Assembly (NCBI GenBank): GCA_900543695.1
Contig: UQSG01000001.1
Span: 201,383 to 265,382, forward strand
Reading direction: 5' to 3'
From: an uncultured Clostridium sp.
GTDB taxonomy: Bacteria; Bacillota; Clostridia; UBA1212; UBA1255
DNA: 64,000 bases
Part shown: positions 28,401-37,059 of the stretch, in pieces
Layout of the letters: each line of letters opens with the position of its first letter
Numbering within the stretch: position 1 is the stretch's first letter
Translations under genes and position numbers: made by a program
Notes under the pieces: generated by a model
What the model was told of the DNA's origin: nothing
The model's input: the letters and a program-made list of their open reading frames with translations, nothing else
Databases searched by the model: none

Positions 28401-28583
28401 CGTCCTTGAATGCATGTGGAACCCGCCAAAGCCCATTTCCTTAAAATAGCCAATCTGACGTTCCAGCAGTCCCTTCTCCAGCTTACAGTTCCAGGCCCAG
28501 AATGGTGTCCCTCTGTATTCGGAGGTTGGATTCCGAAACAATTCTTCCGATAAAACGGCTTCTCCGTTTTTTTTGTACAGCAT
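25500..28583 (-). CDS. Large GH106-like glycoside hydrolase (alpha-L-rhamnosidase-type)
   Basis: 1027 residues, no signal peptide. The N-terminus has the family opening YRGTPFWAWNCKL and GFGGFHMHSRTG, then WLYDEDRFPSGSAGG, AIFTDEPQFE and LTGHVMEEHN, all typical of the (beta/alpha)-barrel of GH106-like enzymes, where conserved Glu residues act in catalysis. The C-terminal 250 residues form beta-sandwich modules (GTNVLEAELPFGK, LPAGKHTVSLELFGNRYN). Probably removes rhamnose or a related sugar from oligosaccharides in the cytosol. The ATG at 28583 is used; a GTG nine bases earlier would crowd AAAGG. A 722-residue relative lies at 41680-43848. It follows an AEC transporter by 23 bases. Confidence 0.82.
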   Translation of the reverse strand: MLYKKNGEAVLSEELFRNPTSEYRGTPFWAWNCKLEKGLLERQIGYFKEMGFGGFHMHSRTGMGTPYLSDEFMEMVRFCVEQAKKNDMLAWLYDEDRFPSGSAGGILTKDPKYRSRHMLFTKRTLETLPPEEAVRTGAPYLIASYEIRLAEDGTLSYYEKREDGAWHAYCLTQEPSPWYNNQTYVDTLNKDAMDAFIRITHERYKEVVGEDFDGAVPAIFTDEPQFERKETLQSALEDGEVKLPWTFDVPETYAAAYGGADITETIPELIWDLPEGRISQARYRFHDHIAERFACAFADNIGAWCRQNKIYLTGHVMEEHNLLAQTHSTGDTMRSYRSFGIPGVDMLCDGLEFSTLKQVQSAVNQYGSEAELSELYGVTNWDFDFRGHKFQGDWQAALGVSVRVPHLAFLSMEGEAKRDYPASIGYQSPWYKEYKYVEDHFARLNTALVRGRPLVSVAVIHPVESYWLHWGPARETAAVRDQIETNFQNITRWLLFANIDFDYICESLLPQQYDAAAGGDARLHVGKMAYRTVIVPACETLRSSTVRALEEFRACGGRLIFLGACPSHIDALPDTEGRIRTLYDLSCAMPFEKEAIICALYDDRDIEVEGAENMLYRMRCDGKDKWLFLTHGLKPADKDQPCRQDITVAVRGLYAPLLYDTQDGSILELPYEIDETAKITKIRAVLYDYDSLLLRLRPFGEGSGPRKGVYDKWQSSRGVKRSLPLPQHVTCSFSEPNVLLLDVCAYAFDGGAWQPEEEILRIDNKFREMLGWPCRQGYYAQPWTVPEERPEHTLKLRFSFESTAEIKDALLAAEHAGTLRASLNGIPIKPEIQGYFTDEAIQTLRLPEIRIGTNVLEAELPFGKRIGAEWFYILGKFDVSLSGTKKTLTPCASRRSFESLTRQGMPFYGANATYEAEFILEEPSDISVFLSKYRGALVKVSIDGIVRGIIAYSPYRLNIDALPAGKHTVSLELFGNRYNSFGSLHNADANTWWIDAMVWRTEGDRWTYDYLVRDFGILAPPEIKILE

Positions 28584-28606
28584 AAGATCCACGCCTTTCG
28601 TGTCGT

Positions 28607-29587
28607 TTATAGTACCAGCTTAATCAGATACGCAATCAGCGGCAGCGTGACGATAGACAGCAGCGTTGAAACGAATACGCCCTGCGCCGCCATTTCGTAA
28701 TCCGAGTCGTATTCCGCTGCAATCGATACAGTCAGCGTTCCCACCGGCATGGCAAACTGCATCACCGCTACCATCATCACCACGTCGGAAATCCATCCCT
28801 GCTTTACCGCAAACAGGAGGATCGCGCCGATCAGGATCGGTGCGATCAGCAGCTTCTGTACCGACATCATGACGACGACAAGCTTTTTCCCCATGTTCTT
28901 GAAAAAGCCCGATTTTGCACCGGCGAGCACCAAACCGACAAACAGCATGGAAAGCGGACTCGTTGCCGCTCCGATCATATCTGCCGTCTGATACAGAACG
29001 CCGCCTCTGAGCTTTTCGCTGACCTTTGTAAGAACAAGCACCGTTCCCACAAGGAACATGATCATATTCGCATTGAAAATATGCTTCAGACCGTTTGCAA
29101 TGCCGCTCCCTTTATGCTTGCCTGCCAGATAAACGCCAAGCGTCCAAAGCAGGAGATCGTTGCCGATATTGAAAAAAAGCGCATATAACACTCCAATATC
29201 TCCGAACAGCGCCTCAAAAAGCGGAAAGGCAAAAAATATGACGTTTCCAAAGAGCGTCTGCATCGAATAAACATTGCGCGACTTATCCTCCAGCTTCATG
29301 ATTTTTGTGAACGGAAGCGTAAATACATAAATCAAAAGAAGAAACACAAATGCGATCCCCATCAGCTTCAGACCGTCAAAATAATTGTCTGCCGAAAAAT
29401 CGGCAGACAGCATTTTGCTCAATATGAGCGCCGGCATCGTAATGCGCATTACAAGCTTAGACGTGACAAAACCCGTTTTCTCAGGCAAATAGCCTGTTTT
29501 CCCACTGACATAACCGATGGCAGCCAGAAGGAACAGAATCAGAATCTGCATGAGAATGGTACCCGTATTCAAATGTTCGATTGGCAT
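28607..29587 (-). CDS. AEC-family (auxin efflux carrier-like) transporter
   Basis: 326-residue membrane protein with ten hydrophobic segments in two five-helix halves, the PIN/AEC layout (GYVSGKTGYLPEKTG near the N-terminus, AMPVGTLTVSIAAEYDSD in the second half). Bacterial members move organic acids such as malate or other carboxylates; the substrate here is unknown. GAGGGA precedes the ATG. It sits between serA (17 bases) and the GH106-like gene (23 bases), so all three may be on one transcript. Confidence 0.85.
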   Translation of the reverse strand: MPIEHLNTGTILMQILILFLLAAIGYVSGKTGYLPEKTGFVTSKLVMRITMPALILSKMLSADFSADNYFDGLKLMGIAFVFLLLIYVFTLPFTKIMKLEDKSRNVYSMQTLFGNVIFFAFPLFEALFGDIGVLYALFFNIGNDLLLWTLGVYLAGKHKGSGIANGLKHIFNANMIMFLVGTVLVLTKVSEKLRGGVLYQTADMIGAATSPLSMLFVGLVLAGAKSGFFKNMGKKLVVVMMSVQKLLIAPILIGAILLFAVKQGWISDVVMMVAVMQFAMPVGTLTVSIAAEYDSDYEMAAQGVFVSTLLSIVTLPLIAYLIKLVL

Positions 29588-29604
29588 GCGCGCTGTCCCT
29601 CTTA

Positions 29605-31221
29605 CTATGCAAAAAAGCGGATGTTGGATACCTTCTGTACGCCTTCGATTGCAAGCAGCTCCCGGATCGTCTGTTCCCCGGCAGCCTGGTCGATGCTTAC
29701 GAAGGCCTCCGCCTTATCGCCCTTGTCCTTCCGGCTCCACTGCACCGCGGCAATATTGATGCCGGCATTGCCAAGCACCGTGCCGATTTTTCCGATAATG
29801 CCAGGCACGTCGTGATTTCGAATCGCCAGAACGTTTTCAGAGGGTTCAAAGTCAAGCTTGTAGCCATAAAATTCCACGATTCTCAGCTCGCTTTTTGCAA
29901 AGACGGTTCCCGCGACGGAAAGCGTTTTCTCATCGCTGACGAAGCGAACGGTAATCAGGTTCGTATATTTTTCAAGATCCGTGGATTTGCTCTCGACAAG
30001 CCCGATTCCCATAGAATCAAGAAGATTTTTGGCGTTGACGTAGTTGACGCGCGTCGGAACGATCACGCCCAGCAGGCCTTTGGCTACGGAAAGCGTATAA
30101 AGTCCTGTCGACACGTCGTCTTTTGCCAGATCGCCGCTGTAAATGACCTCCACGCGTTTCAGAGGTCTTTTCTCCGTTTGGAAATAAATGCTCCCTAGCG
30201 CCTCCGCAAGGTTCAGATACGGCTTAATATCCTCAATGTTTCCGCCGCTTACCTGCGGCATGTTGACCGCCGGGACGACGTGTCCCTCCAGCGCTTCTCC
30301 GACAAGCTGCGTAACGGCAGTACCCACATTATAATTCGCCTCGTCCGTGGACGCGCCGAGATGCGGCGTAATGATGCAGTTTGCAAGCTCCAGAAGCGGG
30401 TTCCGGTAGTCCTGCTCTTCCGGCTTTTTATTATAATTCGGCTCCGGATCCAGAACATCGAGCGCAGCCGCCGCTACCTTGCCGGACACCAGTCCGTCGT
30501 AAAGTGCTTTTTCATTTACAAGTCCGCCTCTTGCGGCATTGACGATCCGAACGCCGTCCTTGCACATCGCAATTTCTTTTTCGCCGAGGATTCCGTAAGT
30601 TTCCGGTGTTTTCGGCGTATGCAGGGTAATAAGGTCCGCCTGCCTCAGCAGCTCCTCCAGCGTCTCGCAGCGCGTTACGCCGAGCTGCGCAAAATGCTCC
30701 GCGCCGATATAGGGATCATATGCAATGACACGCATATTTGAGCCCATCAGCTTCCTCGCCACGATAGAGCCGATTCTGCCGAGCCCAATGATGCCGGCCG
30801 TTTTGCCATCCAGCTCGTTGCCGATAAATCTCCCGCGGCGGAAATCTCCATGCCTGCCTGCCTCGACGGCCTGGATCAGATTTCGGAAAATCGCATAGGC
30901 GTCGGCTACGGCAAGCTCCGCAGCCGCCATGATATTGCTTTCCGGCGTATTTACAACAATAATCCCGCGCGCAGTAGCGGCCTTGAGATCGATATTATCT
31001 ACGCCGTTTCCGGCGCGGCCGACGACTTTCAGTGCGGTGGCCTTCTCCAAAAGCTCTTCGTTTACTTTCGTAACGCTTCTGACAATCAGCGCGTCATATT
31101 CCTGTATGATTTCCAGGAGATCCTCCCGCGAAATTCCAAACTTTACGTCAACTTCATATCCTTTCTGTTTTAAATGCTCTATGCCTTCCAGGGCGATGCT
31201 TTCTGTTACAATAATTTTCAT
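29605..31221 (-). CDS. serA: D-3-phosphoglycerate dehydrogenase
   Basis: First enzyme of serine biosynthesis, oxidising 3-phosphoglycerate with NAD+. The 538-residue long form has substrate and Rossmann domains (GLGRIGSIVARKL for NAD; NAARGGLV with catalytic Arg; HLGASTDEA with catalytic His), an intervening ASB domain (about 320-455) and a C-terminal ACT domain (VLAIRNHDVPGIIGKIG) that in relatives binds serine as inhibitor. The ATG at 31221 starts MKIIVTES as in the family; an ATG nine bases upstream lies only two bases from GGGAGG. A TTTACA-N17-TATAAT promoter precedes it. Confidence 0.94.
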   Translation of the reverse strand: MKIIVTESIALEGIEHLKQKGYEVDVKFGISREDLLEIIQEYDALIVRSVTKVNEELLEKATALKVVGRAGNGVDNIDLKAATARGIIVVNTPESNIMAAAELAVADAYAIFRNLIQAVEAGRHGDFRRGRFIGNELDGKTAGIIGLGRIGSIVARKLMGSNMRVIAYDPYIGAEHFAQLGVTRCETLEELLRQADLITLHTPKTPETYGILGEKEIAMCKDGVRIVNAARGGLVNEKALYDGLVSGKVAAAALDVLDPEPNYNKKPEEQDYRNPLLELANCIITPHLGASTDEANYNVGTAVTQLVGEALEGHVVPAVNMPQVSGGNIEDIKPYLNLAEALGSIYFQTEKRPLKRVEVIYSGDLAKDDVSTGLYTLSVAKGLLGVIVPTRVNYVNAKNLLDSMGIGLVESKSTDLEKYTNLITVRFVSDEKTLSVAGTVFAKSELRIVEFYGYKLDFEPSENVLAIRNHDVPGIIGKIGTVLGNAGINIAAVQWSRKDKGDKAEAFVSIDQAAGEQTIRELLAIEGVQKVSNIRFFA

Positions 31222-31259
31222 AGCTTCCATTTCCTCCCGTATGCATTTTATTCTTTGCT

Positions 31260-31288
31260 ATTATATCGGTTGTGCAGGCAATTGTAAA
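31260..31288 (-). promoter_or_regulatory. Promoter of serA
   Basis: TTTACA (31283-31288) and TATAAT (31260-31265) on the minus strand, spacer 17. It fills the short gap after the dCMP deaminase gene. Confidence 0.75.
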
Positions 31289-31289
31289 A

Positions 31290-31769
31290 TCATAAATTCA
31301 GTTCGATTGTTTTTCCTGATAAAACGTAAGGTCTGTATGTAACGCCTGCGGCCTCCATCATCCGCTTCGCCGCGAGCACGGAATCCGTTTCCGAATATTT
31401 ATCGCATAAATAGATAACCTCCCGGATCCCCTTCTGTATGATGGATTTTGTACATTCGTTGCATGGAAACAGCGTCGTATAGATCCGCGCGTTCTGCAGC
31501 GAACCTCCATTATAATTTAAAATCGCATTCAGCTCCGCATGGCATACGTAAACGTATTTTGTGTCCAGCGGCGCGCCGTCCCGTTCCCAGGGAAAAATAT
31601 CATCTGAACAGCCGATCGGCATTCCGTTATATCCGAGCGATAAAATACGGTTGTCGCTTCCTACGATGCAGGAACCGACGCCTGTGTTGGGATCCTTGCT
31701 CCTTTTGGAGGAAAGAATTGCAATTCCCATAAAATACTCGTCCCATTTCAAATAATCCTGACGTTTCAT
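31290..31769 (-). CDS. Deoxycytidylate (dCMP) deaminase
   Basis: 159-residue zinc-dependent deaminase that turns dCMP into dUMP for thymidylate synthesis. The catalytic CHAELNAIL (zinc His and proton-shuttle Glu) and PCNECTKSI (zinc cysteines) are intact, and the GVGSCIV/GYNGMP segments match ComEB-type dCMP deaminases. It begins 6 bases after the YugP-like gene, so both probably use the promoter at 32505-32534. Confidence 0.92.
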   Translation of the reverse strand: MKRQDYLKWDEYFMGIAILSSKRSKDPNTGVGSCIVGSDNRILSLGYNGMPIGCSDDIFPWERDGAPLDTKYVYVCHAELNAILNYNGGSLQNARIYTTLFPCNECTKSIIQKGIREVIYLCDKYSETDSVLAAKRMMEAAGVTYRPYVLSGKTIELNL

Positions 31770-31775
31770 ATGCGG

Positions 31776-32471
31776 TCATTCCCTTCTGTTGTTTCTTGTC
31801 AGTAATATCACGCGGATCAGGCTGGCGATGGAGGTCGCCAGCGCCGCGACGTACGTCATGGCGGCGGCCGTCAGAACCTTCTTTGTTCCGCCAAGCTCGT
31901 CCTCGCTCAGCAGTCCGCTTTTTCTTAAGGCCGAAATCGCCCTGCGGGAGGCGTTGAATTCTACCGGCAGCGTAATCAGTTGAAAAACCGCGGCAGACGC
32001 AAACAAAAGGATCCCCAGATTGATCATAAATTCATATTGCATAAAGATGCCAAGAATCAGTACAAACCAGGAGATTCCCGAGCAAAAATTTACCACAGGG
32101 GCAATCGCATTTCTCGCTGTAAGCGGAACGTACGCCTGCGCATGCTGAACGGCATGGCCCGCTTCATGGCATGCCACGCCCAGCGCCGCTACCGAGCTTC
32201 CGTTATATACATTTCCGGACAGGCGGATCACCCGTGATCTCGGATCGTAATGGTCGGACAGCTCCCCCTCGATCGGAACGACGTTCACCTCGTAAATGCC
32301 GTTTTCCTTCAGGACTCTTCTTGCCATTTCTGCTCCCGTACAGCCCGCATGCGCTCTTACCGCGGAATATTTCCGATAGGTGGATTTCATGACGGCCTGT
32401 ATAATCAAAGAAAGAATCAATACGGGAACGACAAGTACGATATACCAGTAATCAATAAAAAATAACGGCAT
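31776..32471 (-). CDS. YugP-like membrane zinc metallopeptidase
   Basis: 231-residue integral membrane protein of the Zn_peptidase_2 (YugP) family. An N-terminal membrane helix precedes a soluble part with the zinc-binding HEAGHAVQH motif, followed by three hydrophobic segments. The family is conserved in Bacillota; its substrate is unknown. The ATG at 32471 has AAGGAGG nine bases upstream; an upstream in-frame start would add 21 residues without a good site. It leads a two-gene operon with dCMP deaminase. Confidence 0.87.
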   Translation of the reverse strand: MPLFFIDYWYIVLVVPVLILSLIIQAVMKSTYRKYSAVRAHAGCTGAEMARRVLKENGIYEVNVVPIEGELSDHYDPRSRVIRLSGNVYNGSSVAALGVACHEAGHAVQHAQAYVPLTARNAIAPVVNFCSGISWFVLILGIFMQYEFMINLGILLFASAAVFQLITLPVEFNASRRAISALRKSGLLSEDELGGTKKVLTAAAMTYVAALATSIASLIRVILLTRNNRRE

Positions 32472-32504
32472 CGCTTTGATCCTCCTTAAAAGATGAATAA
32501 ATAA

Positions 32505-32534
32505 ATTATACCACAAAGCCGGAGAATGAATCAA
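32505..32534 (-). promoter_or_regulatory. Promoter of the yugP-like/dCMP deaminase operon
   Basis: TTGATT (32529-32534) and TATAAT (32505-32510) on the minus strand with an 18-base spacer. Confidence 0.7.
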
Positions 32535-32651
32535 ACGAAAAGATTTTTATCGCCGGCATGCCATATGTATTTTCCCCGCAGGCGCGGCCTGCAGGGCGAA
32601 GCAATTATGAGACGGATTATTTCCCGGGGAATCACCCGCTTTGCTCTGCCG

Positions 32652-32660
32652 TGATATAAT
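32652..32660 (+). promoter_or_regulatory. Extended -10 promoter of the prepilin peptidase gene
   Basis: TGATATAAT on the plus strand (TATAAT at 32655-32660), 32 bases before the ATG, without a clear -35 element. Confidence 0.55.
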
Positions 32661-32692
32661 CAAGAAAAATCTGGGGAGGAGAGATCTGTTTT

Positions 32693-33154
32693 ATGATAGT
32701 CTGTTATGATATTTTATTCTTGCTGGTTATCGCTCTGGCGGCGGGGTTTGATATAAAAACGCGGCGGATTCCAAACGCCATCAGCTTCGGCACCATTTTC
32801 CCCGTGATCGGAAAGGCCTGCGCAAAAATCTCGGAGCATTCCGGCAATGCAGAGCGGATCAAGTGGCTTTGCATCGATATGGCAGGAGGCCTAGCGGTCG
32901 CTCTGCTTCTGACGGGGATCCCATTCCTTGTAAACCGGTCCGTAGGCGGCGGCGATGTGAAGCTCTCGTCTCTGGGCGGATTATACTCCGGTACAGAAGG
33001 CTCTCTTACCGTTCTTGCAACGGCATTCCTTTTATGTGCAGCCGCAGCGCTCGCGATGATGGCTGTCAGAAAGCGCAGGATCGGCGCAATGCCCCTCGCT
33101 CCTTTTATTCTTTTGGGAACAATACAGTTCTTACTTTTTGCATATCTTCCATAA
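32693..33154 (+). CDS. Prepilin peptidase, A24 family (minimal form)
   Basis: 153-residue membrane aspartyl protease with only the catalytic half of type IV prepilin peptidases. The two catalytic Asp are visible: Asp20 in GFDIKTRRIPN and Asp88 in GGGDVKL, with four or more membrane helices. The N-terminal methylase domain is missing, as in archaeal-like and CpaA/TadV forms. No pilin or secretion genes are nearby, so it must serve a remote Tad/Com-type system. GGGGAGGAG precedes the ATG by 11 bases. The last 50 bases overlap the DAHP synthase gene on the other strand. Confidence 0.87.
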   Translation: MIVCYDILFLLVIALAAGFDIKTRRIPNAISFGTIFPVIGKACAKISEHSGNAERIKWLCIDMAGGLAVALLLTGIPFLVNRSVGGGDVKLSSLGGLYSGTEGSLTVLATAFLLCAAAALAMMAVRKRRIGAMPLAPFILLGTIQFLLFAYLP

Positions 33155-34115
33155 GACGTCCGAATTCTTCCGGCCTGATCGACTGCGGTCCATCGCACAG
33201 CGCATGTTCCGGATCATTGTGGACCTCTACCATAATCCCGTCCGCACCGGCCGCAACGGCCGCAAGGGCAAGAGGGCGCACGAGGCCTGCGATTCCGGAC
33301 GCATGGCTCGGATCGGCGATAACGGGAAGATGCGACATCTGTTTTAAAAGAGGGATTGCAGAAACGTCGAGCGTATTGCGCGTAGCGGTTTCAAACGTCC
33401 GGATCCCCCGCTCACAGAGAATGACGTTTCCGTTTCCGCTTGCCATAATATATTCCGCGCTCATTAAAAATTCTTTCAGCGTATTGGCGAGTCCTCTTTT
33501 GAGAAGGATGACCTTATTGGTGTGTCCCAGTTCTTTGAGCAGCTCAAAATTCTGCATATTGCGGGCGCCCACCTGGATAATGTCCACATGCTCAAAGACC
33601 GGAAGACTACCGATATCCATAATTTCTGAAACAATCGGCATTCCCGTAAGCTGCTTTGCCTGAAGCAGCAGCTCGATTCCCTTGCTTCTTAAGCCCTGAA
33701 AGGAATAAGGGGAGGTACGCGGCTTGAACGCGCCGCCCCGGAGAATCGAGGCGCCGGCCGCTTTCACTTCTTTGGCGATTCCGCAGATCTGCTGTGTGGA
33801 TTCCACGGAGCAGGGGCCGGCGATCGCGGCGAAATTTCCGCCGCCCAGCTTAACGCCGCAGACGTCGATTACGGTATCCATTGGATGAAATTTTCGGTTG
33901 GAGCTTTTGTAGGGCTCCTTAACCCGGACCACCTTCTGTACAAAATCCAGGCCCTGTACGAGATCTACGTCCACATTTTCCGTATCCCCGACAAGTCCCA
34001 GGATGATCCTGTCGGCGCCTGTCATCGTATGGACCTCCACACCCATCCTGTTCAGCCATTCCGTAAGAGTGTCCAGCTGCTTTTGATTCGTGTCTTCCTT
34101 CACATAAATAATCAT
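33105..34115 (-). CDS. aroF: 3-deoxy-7-phosphoheptulonate (DAHP) synthase, type I-beta
   Basis: First step of the shikimate pathway: phosphoenolpyruvate plus erythrose 4-phosphate. The 336-residue protein has an N-terminal ~70-residue ferredoxin-like domain (MIIYVKEDTNQKQLD), which in Thermotoga binds Tyr/Phe for feedback control, then the barrel with AGPCSVES, GGAFKPRTSPYSFQG and ADPSHASG. AGGGAG precedes the ATG. It lies 12 bases after purD, so it appears to be the last gene of the purine operon. Its 3' end overlaps the converging prepilin peptidase gene by 50 bases. Confidence 0.93.
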   Translation of the reverse strand: MIIYVKEDTNQKQLDTLTEWLNRMGVEVHTMTGADRIILGLVGDTENVDVDLVQGLDFVQKVVRVKEPYKSSNRKFHPMDTVIDVCGVKLGGGNFAAIAGPCSVESTQQICGIAKEVKAAGASILRGGAFKPRTSPYSFQGLRSKGIELLLQAKQLTGMPIVSEIMDIGSLPVFEHVDIIQVGARNMQNFELLKELGHTNKVILLKRGLANTLKEFLMSAEYIMASGNGNVILCERGIRTFETATRNTLDVSAIPLLKQMSHLPVIADPSHASGIAGLVRPLALAAVAAGADGIMVEVHNDPEHALCDGPQSIRPEEFGRLMEDMQKVRTVLFPKE

Positions 34116-34127
34116 ACGAAAATCTCC

Positions 34128-35390
34128 CTATTTTCTGCCGATGTCTTTTCTGTAGAAGAAGTCCGTCCAGGAAATTCTGGACGCGCCCTCATAAGCCTTC
34201 CGGATCGCATCCTCCAGCGTGATTCCCATGCCGGTAACGCCCAGCACGCGGCCGCCCGACGTATAAAATCTTCCATTTTCCTCTCTCGTGCCGGCATGAT
34301 ACAGAATGACGCCCGTTTTCTCCGCCTCATCCAGTCCTTTGATTTCATAACCGGAAGCGTATTTTACGGGATAGCCGCCCGAGGCCAGAACGACGCAGCA
34401 GGCAGCCTCCGGCTTCCATCTGATGTCAAGAGAGCCCAGGCGTTCGTCGATTACAGCGTCAAAGATTTCGACGAGGTCGGTATCCAGTCTCGGCAATATG
34501 CACTGCGTCTCCGGATCTCCGAAGCGGGAATTATACTCCACCACGCGCGGACCGTCCGGCGTCAGCATCAGCCCAAAATAAAGAACGCCCTTGTATTTGA
34601 TCCCCTCTGCGGCAAGCGCCGCCACCGTCGGACGGAAAATCGTCTCCATGCAGACGGCCGCGATCTCATCCGTATAATTCAGGCTCGGCGAGAAAGCGCC
34701 CATTCCGCCGGTATTGGGCCCCCGGTCCCCGTCAAACGCCCGCTTGTGATCCTGGGAGGATACCATCGGCTTTATCGTCGTTCCGTCCGTAAACGCAAGC
34801 ACCGTTACTTCCGGCCCCGTCATAAATTCTTCAATCACGATTCTTCTTCCGGACTCTCCGAACATTCCGCCGTCCAGCATGCCCTGTACCGCCTCGCAGG
34901 CGGAGGAAAAATCAGGGGCAATGATGACTCCCTTTCCAAGCGCAAGACCATCGGCCTTAATTACGGCGGGATATTTCTGCTCCGCCCGTTCCAGATATGC
35001 GATTGCCGCAGCGCTGTCGGTGAAGACCTCGTAATCTGCCGTAGGAATCCCGTATTTTTTCATCAGCGTTTTAGAAAACACCTTACTTGATTCGATCCGC
35101 GCAGCAGCGGCAACAGGGCCGAAGGCACGGATTCCCGCAGCTTCTAAAGCGTCCACCATGCCCAGGCTCAAAGGATCGTCGGGCGCTACGACGACCATAT
35201 CGATCTGATTTTTCAGCGCGAACTCCACAGCGGCCTCCCGATCGACGGCTTTAAAAGGTACGCAGACCGCCTCCCTGGAAATGCCCCCGTTTCCCGGCGC
35301 GCAGTAAAGCTCGGGTTTTTTCGGGCTTTCCGCAAGTTTTTTTATAATCGCATGTTCGCGGCCGCCGCCGCCGATCACCAGTATTTTCAT
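34128..35390 (-). CDS. purD: Phosphoribosylamine--glycine ligase (GAR synthetase)
   Basis: 420-residue ATP-grasp enzyme, second step of purine synthesis. The N-terminal domain MKILVIGGGGREHAI, the ATP-grasp region (VIKADGLALGKGV) and the catalytic GDPETQ segment are intact. Its ATG overlaps the purN stop by four bases. PurH, which normally sits between purN and purD, is absent here. Confidence 0.95.
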   Translation of the reverse strand: MKILVIGGGGREHAIIKKLAESPKKPELYCAPGNGGISREAVCVPFKAVDREAAVEFALKNQIDMVVVAPDDPLSLGMVDALEAAGIRAFGPVAAAARIESSKVFSKTLMKKYGIPTADYEVFTDSAAAIAYLERAEQKYPAVIKADGLALGKGVIIAPDFSSACEAVQGMLDGGMFGESGRRIVIEEFMTGPEVTVLAFTDGTTIKPMVSSQDHKRAFDGDRGPNTGGMGAFSPSLNYTDEIAAVCMETIFRPTVAALAAEGIKYKGVLYFGLMLTPDGPRVVEYNSRFGDPETQCILPRLDTDLVEIFDAVIDERLGSLDIRWKPEAACCVVLASGGYPVKYASGYEIKGLDEAEKTGVILYHAGTREENGRFYTSGGRVLGVTGMGITLEDAIRKAYEGASRISWTDFFYRKDIGRK

Positions 35391-36001
35391 GTCAGAGCGC
35401 CCCTTTCTTCTTGTTTCTGTGTGCTCAATATTTTAATTGCCTCCGGGAGAATGATGTGCTCCGCCTCCTGCATAACCCTTGCCTGCAGCGTTTCCGGCGT
35501 ATCGCCGTCTTTCACATAAACGGGCTTCTGCAGAATAATTTTGCCTCCGTCTACTTCAGCGTTCACAAAATGAACCGTCGCCCCGGTAACCTTAACGCCG
35601 TAATCCAGCGCGGCCTTATGCGGAATCAGCCCATAAAATCCCTTCCCGCAGAAAGACGGGATCAGAGAGGGATGCACATTGATAATTCTGTTTTCAAAAG
35701 CCCTGAGAAAAGAATCGCCGAGCACGGTCATAAACCCGGCCAGAACGATCAGCTCCGCCTGCTCCGCCTGAAAATGCTCCGCCAATGCTTTGCCGTAAAG
35801 ATCCGTGTCATCATAAGAACGCCTCGGCATGCAAAACGCCGGAATTCCGTGCCGCCTCGCACGTTCCAGCGCATAGGCTCCTTCTCTGCTTGAAACGACC
35901 GACGTAATCATACAGTTTTGCAGATAGCCGTCCTCGATGCGGTCTATGATCGCCTGTAAATTGGTGCCGCCTCCAGAAACCAGAACACCGATTCGAAACA
36001 T
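35387..36001 (-). CDS. purN: Phosphoribosylglycinamide formyltransferase
   Basis: 204-residue folate-dependent GAR transformylase. It has the N-terminal VSGGGTNLQAI, catalytic NVHPSLIPSF (His) and TGATVHFVNAEVDGG segments. ATG at 36001 follows GGGGAGAG; an upstream in-frame start would overlap purM and lacks a site. It begins 14 bases after purM. Confidence 0.94.
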   Translation of the reverse strand: MFRIGVLVSGGGTNLQAIIDRIEDGYLQNCMITSVVSSREGAYALERARRHGIPAFCMPRRSYDDTDLYGKALAEHFQAEQAELIVLAGFMTVLGDSFLRAFENRIINVHPSLIPSFCGKGFYGLIPHKAALDYGVKVTGATVHFVNAEVDGGKIILQKPVYVKDGDTPETLQARVMQEAEHIILPEAIKILSTQKQEERGALT

Positions 36002-36015
36002 AAGCCACTCTCCCC

Positions 36016-37059
36016 TTATTTCACCGTGAGCGTTCCCCTGCACAAGCCGCCCTCAGGAAGGCTGTCTGAGACAACGCCGATCCGGTATGCGCGTTCGCCC
36101 TTTGTATCGAGATAATGGAGCACGGAGTCCGCCTCCTGCGCATCCACCGCAAAGACCATTCCGATTCCCATGTTGAACGTATTATACATGTCAATTTCGT
36201 CCACATGCCCCAGCTTCATCAGGGTTTCAAAAATAGGAAGCACCGGCCAGCTGCCTCTGTGGATGATATAGCGCAGCCCGTCGCCTCCCATTCGCGGAAT
36301 GTTTTCGTAGAAGCCTCCCCCCGTAATATGGGCGATTCCCTTAATCCGGAATGTTTCGACCAGATCCAGCATTGTTTTCACGTAAATTCTTGTGGGCTTG
36401 AGCAGCTCCTCCCCCATCGTACAGCCGAAGCTTTGTACGAATTCCCCAAGGCGCTCTGCCGAGGGATTGATGATTTTACGGACAAGGGAGTATCCGTTGC
36501 TGTGGATTCCGGATGACGGAAGACCAATTAATATATCGCCGCTCTGAAGGCCACTTCCGTTAATAATTTTGTTTTTTGAGACGGCGCCTACGGCAAAGCC
36601 GGCGATATCAAATTCATCGATGCTGTAAAAGCCGGGCATTTCCGCGGTTTCGCCGCCTACAAGAGCGCAGCCGGCCTGCAGGCAGCCTTCCGCCACTCCT
36701 TTTACGATCGTAGCGATTTTCTCCGGAAAATTTTTGCCCACCGCGATATAGTCAAGAAAAAACAGCGGCTCCGCACCGCTGCATACGATGTCGTTGACAC
36801 ACATCGCCACGCAGTCGATCCCAACGGTGTCATAGCGATCCGTCAAAAAAGATATTTTCAGCTTCGTTCCGACTCCGTCCGTTCCCGAAATTAAAACCGG
36901 CTGCTCGTAACGGCTCAGATCCAGCTCAAACAGAGATCCGAATCCGCCGAGGCCCGTAAGAACCTCCTTTCGGAAGGTTTTGCCGACGTGCTCCTTCATG
37001 AGACGGACCGCCTCGTAGCCCGCTTCAACGTCTACGCCTGCGTCTTTATAGTTGGCCAT
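36016..37059 (-). CDS. purM: Phosphoribosylformylglycinamidine cyclo-ligase (AIR synthetase)
   Basis: 347-residue ATP-dependent enzyme closing the imidazole ring. Signature segments VDVEAGYEAV, ISGTDGVGTKLK and GLPSSGIHSNGYSL are present, with the usual length. ATG 37059 lies nine bases after AGGAGG and inside the end of purE (14-base overlap). Confidence 0.95.
   Translation of the reverse strand: MANYKDAGVDVEAGYEAVRLMKEHVGKTFRKEVLTGLGGFGSLFELDLSRYEQPVLISGTDGVGTKLKISFLTDRYDTVGIDCVAMCVNDIVCSGAEPLFFLDYIAVGKNFPEKIATIVKGVAEGCLQAGCALVGGETAEMPGFYSIDEFDIAGFAVGAVSKNKIINGSGLQSGDILIGLPSSGIHSNGYSLVRKIINPSAERLGEFVQSFGCTMGEELLKPTRIYVKTMLDLVETFRIKGIAHITGGGFYENIPRMGGDGLRYIIHRGSWPVLPIFETLMKLGHVDEIDMYNTFNMGIGMVFAVDAQEADSVLHYLDTKGERAYRIGVVSDSLPEGGLCRGTLTVK

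Noticed and set aside
33885..35090. 401-codon open frame on the plus strand
   Set aside because: Antisense to purD and the start of aroF, both of which are clear on motifs.
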